Of a stretch of 64,000 bases of DNA, positions 9,326 to 18,224 are shown in pieces; position 1 is the first letter of the stretch; the number at the start of each line of letters is the position of its first letter. The notes beneath the pieces were generated by a model that was not told the DNA's origin, did no database searches, and saw nothing but the letters and a program-made list of their open reading frames with translations. The position numbers and the translations under genes were made by a program. Source of the stretch: Paracoccus aerodenitrificans (lineage in GTDB: Bacteria; Pseudomonadota; Alphaproteobacteria; Rhodobacterales; Rhodobacteraceae); contig NZ_CP115784.1 of NCBI RefSeq assembly GCF_027913215.1, positions 868,001 to 932,000 of the forward strand, in the 5' to 3' direction.

Positions 9326-10285
9326 ATGGCACACGATCACGACCACTCACACACGCCCGCAGTGACCAGCGATAATGAACGCAAGGTGCTGCTGTCGTTT
9401 ATACTGATATTCACCTTCATGTTTGTCGAGGTCGTCGGCGGGCTCTTGTCGGGCTCACTGGCGCTTCTGGCCGATGCGGGGCATATGCTGACCGATGCCG
9501 CCGCTCTGGCTCTGGCCTTTGCCGCGTTCCGGTTCGGCCGCCGCCTTGCCGATGACAAGCGCAGCTTTGGCTATCTGCGCTTCGAGGTTATCGCCGGGCT
9601 CATCAACGCGGTCACGCTGTTCGGTATCGTCATCTGGATCGTCTACGAAGCATGGCAGCGGTTTCAGGAACCTCATGTCATCCTGTCGGGCCCGATGTTG
9701 GCGGTCGCTGTCGCCGGGCTGGCGATCAATATACTTGTGTTCTGGATCCTGACCCGCGGCGATAATGAGCATGTCAATATCAGGGGTGCAGCACTGCATG
9801 TCATGGGCGACTTGCTGGGATCCGTCGGAGCCATCGCTGCCGCCCTGATCATCCGCTGGACCGGCTGGATGCCGATCGACCCGATCCTGTCGGTGCTTGT
9901 CTCGCTGCTGATCCTGCGCAGCGCCTGGGGTTTGCTGACGAAATCGCTGCATATCCTGCTGGAAGGTGCTCCGGACGATGCGCAACCCGAGGCGGTGACG
10001 CAGTATCTGAAGGCCAATGTGCCGGGTCTGGCCGATGTCAGCCATGTCCATGTGTGGTCGATCACCTCGGGCCGGAAGCTGGCGACGCTGCATATCCGCC
10101 CTGAAAACAACACCCAGGCGCAGCAAGTGTCGCAGGCGGTCGAATCTGCGCTGCGTGACCAGTTCGGCGTAGAGCACCCGACCGTCGCCATAGACTGGAA
10201 CGGCGATGCTGAATGCAGCCTGTCGAGCGCCGCCCCGGCATCGGCTCAGGCGCATGACGATCATGGTCACGCCCATGCACACTGA
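9326..10285 (+). CDS. cation diffusion facilitator, CzcD/ZitB-type metal exporter
   Basis: Inner-membrane proton antiporter (319 aa) exporting Zn2+ and perhaps Co2+ or Cd2+. It has six predicted membrane segments (first from about residue 22). TM2 carries the metal-site motif LLADAGHMLTDAAAL (HxxxD), and the TM5 region has GAALHVMGDLLGS, the second HxxxD. A CDF cytoplasmic domain follows. Both ends are His-rich (MAHDHDHSH at the start, HDDHGHAHAH at the end), as in zinc carriers. RBS GAGGA lies 5 bases upstream. It overlaps the SmtB-type regulator gene. The metal is inferred from the regulator. Confidence 0.92.
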   Translation: MAHDHDHSHTPAVTSDNERKVLLSFILIFTFMFVEVVGGLLSGSLALLADAGHMLTDAAALALAFAAFRFGRRLADDKRSFGYLRFEVIAGLINAVTLFGIVIWIVYEAWQRFQEPHVILSGPMLAVAVAGLAINILVFWILTRGDNEHVNIRGAALHVMGDLLGSVGAIAAALIIRWTGWMPIDPILSVLVSLLILRSAWGLLTKSLHILLEGAPDDAQPEAVTQYLKANVPGLADVSHVHVWSITSGRKLATLHIRPENNTQAQQVSQAVESALRDQFGVEHPTVAIDWNGDAECSLSSAAPASAQAHDDHGHAHAH

Positions 10286-10613
10286 GGAGAGCGCCGTCGG
10301 AGCGGCCCCGCCTCAGCTGGACGATCAGGATCTGACCATCCTTGCCGAGACCTTCCGACTGCTCGGCGATCCGACCCGCCTGCGCATCATGATGTTCTGC
10401 CTGCCCGAGCCTAAATCGGTGGGCGACATCGCCTCCAGCCTGGACCTGACACAGACGCTGGTCAGCCACCATCTGCGGCTTCTGCGCGGCGCCCGTCTGA
10501 TGCGCGGAGATCGGCAATCGCGGCAGGTCTTCTATCAACTGGCCGATGCGCATGTGCGCGACATTCTGATCGATATGTCGACCCATATCGCCGAACACCA
10601 TCACGACGATTGA
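10275..10613 (+). CDS. ArsR/SmtB-family metal-sensing repressor
   Basis: Winged-helix repressor (112 aa from this ATG; ATGs at 10254 and 10263 are alternatives) overlapping the exporter stop. The recognition region is SLDLTQTLVSHHLRLLR. The C-terminal helix DAHVRDILIDMSTHIAEH has Asp, His, His and Glu at relative positions 0, 2, 13 and 16, the exact spacing of the alpha5 zinc site of SmtB. No CxC arsenic-type site is present. It probably senses Zn2+ and releases the operator at 9298-9311. Confidence 0.9.
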   Translation: MHTEESAVGAAPPQLDDQDLTILAETFRLLGDPTRLRIMMFCLPEPKSVGDIASSLDLTQTLVSHHLRLLRGARLMRGDRQSRQVFYQLADAHVRDILIDMSTHIAEHHHDD

Positions 10614-10631
10614 CACGGCAAAGGCAACGCC

Positions 10632-10941
10632 ATGCGACTCGATCCTACCGGTTTTCCCTATGTTCGCATGATCAACGATCCCGGAGACGATACTCCGGTT
10701 GATACAGTGCTGGCGGATTTTTCCGCCTTGCTGGCGCGCGATCAGAGTTTTCTGCTGATGAGCGAAAAAGATATGACCGACACCGAGCAAAGCCCCGCCA
10801 ACGGGAAGAAAGTCGCGCTGTGGATGAAGGCCAACAAGGCAGAAATGCGCCGCTTGATCCGCGGCCATATCCACGTCCAGCCCGAGCGCGGCAAACGTCT
10901 GGCCGCGAAGGCCTTCGCACTGGCAACGGAGAAAGCGTTCG
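10632..10941 (+). pseudogene. conserved hypothetical protein, third gene of the CDF operon, truncated
   Basis: Begins MRLDPTGFPYVRMINDPGDD, 18 bp after the regulator stop, and reads as an ordinary soluble alpha/beta protein for about 102 residues. At about 10942 it runs into sequence of an IS21 istA gene on the opposite strand, and the frame ends at 10958. I do not recognise a named family. The position suggests it was co-expressed with the metal exporter before disruption. Confidence 0.65.
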
Positions 10942-11469
10942 GACATGGGCCACCTTAACCGCCACCGTCACGCCGTCGAGGATCACGACCTCGTGGCTCC
11001 AGTCGAACTGGTAGGCCTCGCCCGCATTAAAGCTCAGCGGAACATACGCGCTGGCCGAGGCCGCGTGTGTCGCCTTCGCCCAGCTGACGGCATAGCGCCG
11101 ACAGCATCATAGCGACCGTCATAGCCGCGGTTGCACAGTTCTTCGTAAATCCGGATCAGCGTCAGGCGATCCCGCTTCGGTCGCCGCGCATTCTCGGACA
11201 GCATCTCGTCCAGTCCAGAACGCCGGGGATCGCTCTTCGGACGCAGCTGCGTGGTGCGGCCATAGGTGAACTCGGTCGCGCCAGATCTGATAATCTTAAG
11301 CACCGTGTTCCGCGACAACCGCAACTCGCGGCAGATCTGCTTGATCGACTTGCCGTCGACGAAATGCGCACGCCTGATCTTCGTGATTATCTTCACAACC
11401 AACATCCCCTGACTGCTCCCCCATGTATTTGAGGAAGCTTCTGATCAGAAATATCAGAGGGGGCACTTT
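10942..11469 (-). pseudogene. remnant of a second IS21 element (istA N-terminus)
   Basis: From the ATG at 11405 the minus strand encodes an IstA N-terminus (helix-turn-helix [20 protein letters not shown]) closely related to the complete element at 5257-7726. A frameshift follows RYDAV, and homology continues in another frame to VVILDGVTVAVKVAHV. The DNA similarity starts at 10942 and ends near 11469, inside the left-end repeat. Most of istA, all of istB and both outermost ends are missing, so it is dead. It differs from the intact copy at many sites and is older or from a related element. Confidence 0.88.
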
Positions 11470-11470
11470 G

Positions 11471-11560
11471 GTCGCGATCGCGCTGGCCAACAAATGGCCC
11501 GCCAGATATGGGCAATGCTGACGAGGAACGATGATTACATGATCCGGAGCTGGTCGGGGC
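11471..11560 (+). pseudogene. IS110-family transposase C-terminal remnant
   Basis: Two frames read VAIALANK and then MARQIWAMLTRNDDY, the typical last residues of IS110/IS1111 transposases. A one-base shift lies between them. Nothing else of the element is recognisable on either side. Confidence 0.55.
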
Positions 11561-11869
11561 GGCGTGATGCGCATGTCAAACTGCTGGTGACGGTGCCAAG
11601 TGGAGTGTAAGAAGACAACGACTTCGATGGGCAAAACGGTCGAACAGATCTGCACCGGGAAAACCAGTTACTCACTACAAGCATATAGCTCGAAGGTCAG
11701 ATTTGGACCCTATCCGCTGATCACCATCCCGGCCCGCAGCTTCTGGAAATGCCGCATCATGAAGGCCTCCCAGAAGTTCGCACTCGATCACATGCCAATA
11801 GGGTCAAAAACCTCTTGCACTACGGGCGGCAACCACAGAAGCGATTACACCGGCACAGCGGCGCTTCTA
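11561..11869. other. unassigned stretch ending in an IS5-like scrap
   Basis: No convincing gene in 11561-11840. At 11841-11869 the plus strand reads SDYTGTAALL, resembling SDYTGAAALL of the IS5-like transposase that is inserted immediately after it. The new IS therefore landed in a leftover of a related element. Confidence 0.5.
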
Positions 11870-12710
11870 GGCTCCAGACCCATTGATTTCGGGCTGTTTG
11901 CGTGATTCAGGCTCTGCAAGGAGACCTGATTTATGAGCAACCTTTTCTGGCTGACTGACGCGCAGATGGAGCGTCTGAAACCCTATTTCCCGAAATCCCA
12001 CGGCAAGCCACGCGTTGACGACCGGCGTGTGCTGAGCGGCATAATATTCATCAATCGTAATGGCTTGCGATGGTGCGACGCGCCGACGGACTACGGCCCC
12101 GCCAAGACGCTCGACAACCGCTGGAAGCGCTGGAGCGAGAACGGGACCTTCGCCCGGATCATGGTGGGCCTCGCCGCCGAGAGCGCCGAACACAATACGA
12201 TCATGATCGACGCGACCTATCTGAAAGCGCATCGCACGGCCTCGAGCCTGCGGATCAAAAAAGGGGGCGCGGGCGCCAGATCGGGCGAACGAAAGGCGGC
12301 ATGAACACGAAACTGCACGCCGTCACCGACGCGAAGGGCCGCCCGATAGGGTTCTTCATGTCCGCCGGACAAGTCAGTGATTACACCGGGGCAGCGGCAC
12401 TTCTGAACAGCCTGCCGGAGGCGGATTGGCTGCTGGCCGATCGGGGCTATGATGCCGACTGGTTCAGAGATGCCTTGAAAAACAAGGGGATAAAGGTTTG
12501 CATCCCGGGTCGGAAGTCGCGCAAGAAACCCGTCAAATACGACAAGCGGCGCTACAAACGCCGCAACCGCATCGAAATCATGTTCGGCCGACTCAAGGAT
12601 TGGAGGCGCGTCGCCACCCGATACGACCGTTGCCCCGAGACCTTCTTCTCTGCAATCCTGCTCGCCGCGACCGTCATCTTCTGGTTATGATCAAGAACGA
12701 GTCCTGAGCC
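11870..12710 (+). mobile_element. IS5-family (IS427-like) insertion sequence, copy 1
   Basis: An 841-bp element starting GGCTCCAGACCCATTG and ending AACGAGTCCTGAGCC, with imperfect terminal inverted repeats (GGCTC...GAGCC). It is flanked by TA on both sides, consistent with a 2-bp target duplication. Two further copies of the same length lie at 58326 and 59323. This copy differs from them at three positions that I could see. Confidence 0.93.
11933..12690 (+). CDS. IS5/IS427-like transposase made by frameshifting (copy 1)
   Basis: Two overlapping frames. The first (11933-12304) holds the N-terminal domain and the first catalytic Asp (IDATYLKAHR). The second frame, -1 relative to it, holds LLADRGYDADW and RIEIMFGRLKDWRR with the other acidic residues. 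The overlap contains AAAAAAGGGGG near 12259, a likely -1 slippage site that would join them. This copy has Asp where copies 2 and 3 have Tyr (position 63 of the first frame) and Ile for Val just before the slippery site. Confidence 0.88.
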
Positions 12711-12969
12711 TAACCTTGGCGATTCCAGGCTGTTGGCAGAGAAAACGCGTTCGTTCGACAGTCTTGACCGGCTTGTGCGAGGTGCCACCGCACCGCGCAT
12801 CTCACATGATGATCCGGCGATGGCACCGACGATTGCTTGCTGGTCCCTCGTTCACGGTTTCGCTCGCCTCATGCTTGATGGTGGGGTTGGCGATGGGAAG
12901 GATGCTCAGGCACTTGCGGTCGATACCTTGCTGCCCGCAATGCTGGGAATGCTGGATATTCCGCGTTGA
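12711..12969 (+). pseudogene. C-terminal fragment of a TetR-family regulator
   Basis: The open frame directly after the IS reads EKTRSFDSLDRLVRG and then CWSLVHGFARLMLDGGVG. This is the ligand-domain motif of TetR regulators of the WHG type (W..VHG...L..DG). The N-terminal DNA-binding half is absent, apparently lost with the insertion. It ends normally with a stop at 12967-12969. Confidence 0.65.
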
Positions 12970-12984
12970 CAGGACGCTGAACTT

Positions 12985-13263
12985 TGTTTGACCAACGCGA
13001 AAAGAAACGTCGAAGGCGTTGGCGCGAAAGACGCACCAAACGCCAGCGTGGCACTGGACATGATCCATCGCCACCACCCGGCATGCGGGCTACCCATGTC
13101 ACAGAAGCACCGAAGGAAGATCGAAGAGGCATTCGGCTGGGCCGAAACAGTCGACGGCATGGCCCAGACAATGCATCGTGGCCTCCAGCACGTCCGGTCG
13201 CGGTTCATCCTGACAATGGCGGCAAACAACCTCGCGAGACTGCCCCGGCTGCTGACAGCGTGA
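12985..13263 (+). pseudogene. IS5-family transposase C-terminal remnant
   Basis: The end of the frame, KHRRKIEEAFGWAETVDGMA then RSRFILTMAANNLARLPRLL, matches the C-terminus of IS5-family transposases with the catalytic Glu (RKIEEAFGW). Upstream the frame is broken. The element may extend to about 13385, where GGACTATTTCAACGCCCTG resembles an IS5-type end. It differs from the 841-bp element. Confidence 0.75.
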
Positions 13264-13672
13264 CGCGGGAGAACGGCATCTGGCGCGCACATCGAGCGCA
13301 CCGACAGACATGGCGATCACGCAACCCAGCATTCATGAACGGATAGCGTTCCGGCTCGGGGACTATTTCAACGCCCTGTTAAAGGCGGCGAAATACACGC
13401 TTAAATCATTTCTTTATAACTTATTATTTCTTATTCTTCCAAATAGAACCTGCACTTGTAACGCTATACGCAATACCTGCTTACTCCGTTGGCGCAAGAC
13501 TTAAGCTATGCTATACGGATCTTAGCCACATACTACGGATTCCTGCTAGAATCTTATATTCGCCACTCATCTTGTGCGCCGTTTTCTACGGAACCGGCCA
13601 TCAGGTTAAACTCGGTCTTTGGCTCTGATCGCTGAGCCTTTCAGAAATCAAATTTGTTCGGATAGGTTGATC
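13264..13672. other. AT-rich intergenic region before gcd
   Basis: After the probable IS5 end (about 13385) the sequence becomes AT-rich (13390-13570) and contains no convincing gene. It presumably holds the gcd promoter, but I could not identify a convincing -35/-10 pair. Confidence 0.5.
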
Positions 13673-16225
13673 ATGAGCGAAATTACATTGGGTCGGCAGC
13701 GTGTAAGCATTGTGCTACGGATTATCAGCATCGTTCTGATTGTAACCGGATTACTGCTGTTCGGAGGCGGCGCATATCTTATCTCCCTGGGGGGGAGCTG
13801 GTATTATGTGTTGGCGGGTATCGGTCTTGGCCTGTCGGGCTGGCTGATCTGGCGCGGTCGGATCGACGGGGTCTATCTTTACCTTATCGTGCTTGCCCTG
13901 ACGGTCCTGTGGAATTTTTATGAAGTCGGTTTGCGATTCTGGGGGTCTGTCCCGCGTGTGGCGGCGCCTCTGGTCATCGGGATCGTTTTGCTGCTCTGTG
14001 TTCGCCTTTTCCCTGCCGGGGAAAAGCGCTGGAATAATGAACGAAAATACCTGTTCGGGGGCGGCTTTGGCCTTCTGGCAGTTTTCGTGGTTTATTTCGC
14101 GGCAATGTTCTTCCCGCATGGCATTGTCAGAAACGACATTCCGACCACTCCGGGGACGGAAACCGACCTGACGCTGGAAATGGGCGATGAATGGCGCGAG
14201 TACGGGCGCACCAGTGAGGGTGTGCGCTATTCTCCGCTCGACCAGATCACGCCGGATAATGTCGGCGATCTGGAAGTCGTCTGGACCGCGCAGCACGGGC
14301 AGGTTCCCGATGCGTTGCAGGGCAATGCCGATCAGAACACGCCGCTTTATGTGGATGGCACGGTCTATCACTGCGCCTATAATAACGTCGTGACGGCGCT
14401 TGACGGGACGACGGGTGAGATCAAATGGCAGTTCAACCCGCAATCCTCGGCTCCGATCTGGATGCGTTGCCGGACGATGGCTTATGTGGACCCGGCACTG
14501 ATCGGCAGTTCCGGCGCTGATGAGGTTGCCGGAGAGCCGTCGACCGCAAGCGCCGAGGCTGAGGCCGAAATCGATGCCGTCGCGGAAGCTGTCGGCACTG
14601 CCACTCAGAACGATGGCGGTATGGATATCGCCGACGCGAATGCGATGACCACCAACGCCAATGTGCCGGATTATAACCAGACAGCCGTTGCCGATGAAAA
14701 TTGCGGTCCGCGGATTATCATGGCCGCTGTGGACGGGCGGCTGATGAGCATCCGGGCCTCTGACGGCAAGCTCTGCACCAGTTTCGGAGATGACGGGGTC
14801 GTCGATCTGCACGAAGGCATGGGCGCCTATCCCGCAGGTCAGTACATGCCGACCACGGGTGCCGCGCTTGCTGGCGACAAGATCGTCATCGGAGGCTGGG
14901 TCATGGATAACCAGTCGGTCGGGGAAGCTCCGGGTGTGGTGCGTGCCTTCGATGCGATTACGGGCGATCTGGTCTGGGCCTGGGATATGGGCAACCCCGC
15001 CATCGAGACCCTGCCGCCGGAAGGAGAGACCTATACCCGTGGCACGCCGAATGTCTGGGCTCCGATCTCGTATGATACCGAACTGAACATGGTCTATCTG
15101 CCCACCGGCAACGCGACGCCGGATTACTGGGGCGGCCACCGGCGCGATTTCGACGATGAGTACAATTCCTCTGTTGTCGCACTCGATCTCGATACCGGCG
15201 ATGTCGTCTGGAGCTTCCAGACCGTGCATCACGACCTGTGGGATTACGATGTCCCCGCGCAGCCAACTCTGATTGACTTCCCGATGGCGGACGGCACAAC
15301 CGTACCGGCCCTGGTTCAGATCACCAAGCGCGGCCAGATCTTCGTTCTTGACCGCCGCGACGGCACCCCGCTGACGGAAGTCACCGAACAGGAGGTTCCT
15401 CAGGGCAACCTGCCGGGTGAGCGTTATTCGCCGACGCAACCTTTCTCGACCGGAATGCCGCAGATCGGTGTCGATGACAGCATTCTGGATCAGCGGCATA
15501 CATGGGGCATGACGCCGCTGGACCATCTTTACTGCCGTATCCGCACGAAGAAGACCAGATGGGAAGGGCTGATGACGCCCCCCTCGACAGAGGTCTATTT
15601 CGAATGGCCTGCGCAGACAGGCGGCATGAACTGGGGCGGTGTCTCGTTCGATCAGAGCCGCAACCTGTTGCTGGTCAACGATATGCGCTGGATCAACCGC
15701 ATGTATCTGATCCCCGAGGAAACGACCGGCGGCAAGGACCTGAGCGGCGGCAGCGAGGGTGGCCCGATGCGCGGCACTCCGTATCAGATGTTCATCGATT
15801 ACAACACGCTGAAATATCTCGGCACACCTTGCTATGAGCCGCCCTATGGCACCGTCACCGCGATTGACCTTGCGACGCAGCAGGTTAAATGGGAAATCCC
15901 GATGGGTACGACGCAGGATATCGGCCCGTTCGGGCTGGCGACACGCCTGCCGTTCAACACCGGGATGCCGACACTGGGCGGACTGCTGACCACGAAATCA
16001 GGCGTGAGCTTCTTCGCGGCGACTCAGGATTTCTATCTGCGTGCCATCGACACCGAAACCGGCGAGGTCATCTGGAAGGACCGGCTGCCCGTCGGCAGCC
16101 AGTCCGTTCCGATCACATATGTCGACGAGCAGGGCCGTCAGATCATTCTGGTTCAGGCGGCGGGTGCACGCCACAATGCAAAGGTGCGTGGAGATTATCT
16201 GATTGCTTATGCGCTGGTGGAGTAA
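13673..16225 (+). CDS. gcd: membrane-bound PQQ-dependent glucose (or quinate/shikimate-type) dehydrogenase
   Basis: Oxidises an aldose or cyclic polyol in the periplasm and passes electrons to ubiquinone. The 850-aa protein starts with about five membrane helices (residues 10-150), then an eight-bladed PQQ propeller. Landmarks are EWREYGRTSEGVRYSPLDQI, QNTPLYVDGTVYHC, GGHRRDFDDEYNSSVVALDL, FQTVHHDLWDYDVPAQPTL and a late GTVTAIDLATQQVKWE. Residues about 278-343 form an acidic Ala/Glu/Asp-rich insert just where related enzymes have a short loop before RIIMAAVDGRL. The ATG at 13673 is preceded by AGG at good spacing. PQQ synthesis genes are not in the window. Glucose is the most likely substrate, but the family also includes quinate and shikimate enzymes. 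Confidence 0.88.
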   Translation: MSEITLGRQRVSIVLRIISIVLIVTGLLLFGGGAYLISLGGSWYYVLAGIGLGLSGWLIWRGRIDGVYLYLIVLALTVLWNFYEVGLRFWGSVPRVAAPLVIGIVLLLCVRLFPAGEKRWNNERKYLFGGGFGLLAVFVVYFAAMFFPHGIVRNDIPTTPGTETDLTLEMGDEWREYGRTSEGVRYSPLDQITPDNVGDLEVVWTAQHGQVPDALQGNADQNTPLYVDGTVYHCAYNNVVTALDGTTGEIKWQFNPQSSAPIWMRCRTMAYVDPALIGSSGADEVAGEPSTASAEAEAEIDAVAEAVGTATQNDGGMDIADANAMTTNANVPDYNQTAVADENCGPRIIMAAVDGRLMSIRASDGKLCTSFGDDGVVDLHEGMGAYPAGQYMPTTGAALAGDKIVIGGWVMDNQSVGEAPGVVRAFDAITGDLVWAWDMGNPAIETLPPEGETYTRGTPNVWAPISYDTELNMVYLPTGNATPDYWGGHRRDFDDEYNSSVVALDLDTGDVVWSFQTVHHDLWDYDVPAQPTLIDFPMADGTTVPALVQITKRGQIFVLDRRDGTPLTEVTEQEVPQGNLPGERYSPTQPFSTGMPQIGVDDSILDQRHTWGMTPLDHLYCRIRTKKTRWEGLMTPPSTEVYFEWPAQTGGMNWGGVSFDQSRNLLLVNDMRWINRMYLIPEETTGGKDLSGGSEGGPMRGTPYQMFIDYNTLKYLGTPCYEPPYGTVTAIDLATQQVKWEIPMGTTQDIGPFGLATRLPFNTGMPTLGGLLTTKSGVSFFAATQDFYLRAIDTETGEVIWKDRLPVGSQSVPITYVDEQGRQIILVQAAGARHNAKVRGDYLIAYALVE

Positions 16226-16299
16226 GGGTGCTGGTTGGTGGCGGGGGCGGTCCGTGGCTTCTTTTTTCTCGTCCCGCGTGACTTTGTTGCGCAAATCAG

Positions 16300-16535
16300 G
16301 TGGTGGCCGAGGTTTCCCTTTCCCCGTTCGCCCTAACCCTCGGCCTTGTTGACGGTCCATAGATCAGAAGGTTCATCGGGCCGGTACCGGCGCAATAGGG
16401 CCTGCTTCCATTGATGAAGCATCGCCAGATACACCCGAAACAGCTTGCCAGATCGGCTACCGTCAAATCGCCTTCTGGGGCTTTCAGCGCGACCTTCTCC
16501 TTGAACACGGCCGCATGCTGCTTGCGTTTCGACAT
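16300..16535 (-). pseudogene. IS3-family OrfA transposase remnant
   Basis: The minus strand reads MSKRKQHAAVFKEKVALKAP and TVADLASCFG, the N-terminal helix-turn-helix of IS3-family OrfA. After a frameshift it gives MLHQWKQALLRRY in another frame. The remainder to 16697 shows no gene. Confidence 0.75.
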
Positions 16536-16697
16536 CCCTGATCTCCTTCTCGTCGACGATCAGCAGACTGCAAAGCGTAGCTTATGTCAGTTTCCGAATG
16601 TTGGGGCTGACTCAGTCAGAATGGAAATTTTCGCCGCTCGGAGTTGGCAGGCCCTCGGAGCCATGCGTGAGGGCTTCGCGCACCGAATGAAAGGCTG

Positions 16698-17054
16698 CTA
16701 AATGGAAACCTTCTTGGCTGCGGTCGCTGCGTTGCCAGTATTGGACACGCCCTTCGGCTCAATCAGCAACAGATGAACCTCTTGCTCCGCCACCGGGCGG
16801 TGTTCGACGCCTCTGGGAACGACAAAAAGCTCGCCTGGCTGAAGAATGACATCACGATCTCGTAGCTCAATGCGAAGGGTTCCCCTCAACACCAGGAAAA
16901 AATCGTCGGTATCTTCGTGACGGTGCCAATTGAACTCGCCTTCAGCCTTCACGACCATTACGTCGCAATCGTTGAACTGAGAAACAATTTTGGGACTCCA
17001 GCGTTCGGTGAAGGTTGAGAGCTTTTGGCTGAGGTTTATTGCGTCATCGGACAT
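16698..17054 (-). CDS. cupin-domain protein
   Basis: A single-domain cupin of 118 aa. The metal-binding cupin motif 1 is WHRHEDTDDFFLVLRG and motif 2 is PGELFVVPRGVEHRPVA, giving the usual two His, Glu and His ligands. Such small cupins bind a divalent metal and act as isomerases, dioxygenases or storage-like proteins; the specific reaction cannot be told. It appears intact although it lies between IS debris and an IS5-like element, so it may be cargo of the accessory zone. Confidence 0.8.
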   Translation of the reverse strand: MSDDAINLSQKLSTFTERWSPKIVSQFNDCDVMVVKAEGEFNWHRHEDTDDFFLVLRGTLRIELRDRDVILQPGELFVVPRGVEHRPVAEQEVHLLLIEPKGVSNTGNAATAAKKVSI

Positions 17055-17189
17055 AATCTGCTTCCTTTTTGCAGCGTCGTCGCGGCATTGTGAGTTGGCA
17101 AAAAACTATTAAAGAAAAGCTTTACTCAACGGCGAAGACCTCTGAACACTCGTCTTGAGCTTCTAATTTCTGCCCCTCACCCAAGCTTA

Positions 17190-18040
17190 GGTCATGTTGA
17201 CAAATGGCGGAGCCAGAGGCGGATTGACGTGATGTCGATGAAACCGAGGTAGCTTTCTGCGGTCTTGTCATAGCGGGTGGCGACGCGGCGGGCGTTCTTG
17301 AGCTTGTTGAAACACCGCTCGACCAGGTTGCGCAGCCGATAGAGGGAACGGTCGACGCCGATACGCCTTTTCCGCGACTTGCGCATCGGAATGACCGGCA
17401 GCACATTTCGTGCCTCCATGGTCCTGCGGATGCTGTCGGCGTCGTAGCCGCGATCCGCCAGCAGCACACTCGGCTCGGGCAAGTTGTCAGCCATGACCAG
17501 ATCGAAGCCGGTATAGTCCGAGGTCTGTCCCGGCGTGATATCCGTCCTCATGGGCAAGCCACGCGCATTGACGCGGAGATGGATCTTGGTCGTGAAACCA
17601 CCCCTTGAACGGCCGAAACCCTGTCTCGGAGTCCCCCTTTAGCGCCCGCTGCCTGATGGTGAGCGCGAACCACGGTGCTGTCGATCATCTGGAGCGCGTC
17701 CGGGACGGCGCCGCTTTCGTTCAACGCCTCCATGATCTCCTCCCATAGCCCCGCCAGGGTCCAACGTCGGAACTGGCGGTAGACACTGGACCATTTCCCA
17801 AACTCCTCAGGCAGGTCACGCCATGGCGCCCCCGTTCGAGCGATCCAGAAAATGCCATCCAGGACGAGGCGGTGGTTGGACGGCCTGCGTCCGTTCGGAG
17901 CGCGGACCGTCAGGATGAAGCGCTCGAAGAACGTCCATTCTTCGTCCGACATGAGGTCTCGTGCCAAGCTGTTCTCCATCGCAGATACCAGCTTGAATCA
18001 TGCCACGCGCCTCGTGTGAATCCCTTTTGTCAACACAGCC
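17190..18040 (-). mobile_element. IS5-family insertion sequence, 851 bp
   Basis: The ends are GGTCATGTTGACAAATGGCG on the left and, as reverse complement, GGCTGTGTTGACAAAAGGGA on the right. They share TGTTGACAAA and are flanked by TA on both sides. It is distinct from the 841-bp element but has a similar organisation and target. Confidence 0.85.
17192..17979 (-). CDS. IS5-family transposase made by frameshifting
   Basis: The first frame (17979-17548) has the DUF4096-like N-terminal domain and MIDSTVVRAHHQAAGAKGG with the first Asp. The second frame (ending 17192) continues with LLADRGYDADSIRR and LVERCFNKLKNARRVATRYD. A run AAAGGGGG in the overlap (about 17636-17643) is a probable -1 frameshift site. 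Joining there restores the family sequence through GFGRSRGGFTTKIHLRVNA. It appears potentially functional. Confidence 0.85.
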
Positions 18041-18224
18041 TAGGTTTGGAAAACAAATAACTTTTTCGCATTTTTGGAGACTCGTAGATGATAATAGTTA
18101 TTGCTTTGCATCACCTTTTTGGATTGTCTGCTTGTCCGTTTTTTACATCATCCGGTGCGCCGCCTCGGGCGAGCTTTGTGGGGACGTTACGGTCAACGCC
18201 ACCCGGTCTATCTTATGTAATTTG

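Noticed and set aside
13673..16225. Methanol/ethanol-type PQQ dehydrogenase
   Set aside because: The N-terminal membrane helices and the lack of a signal peptide and cytochrome domain fit membrane glucose/quinate-type enzymes instead.
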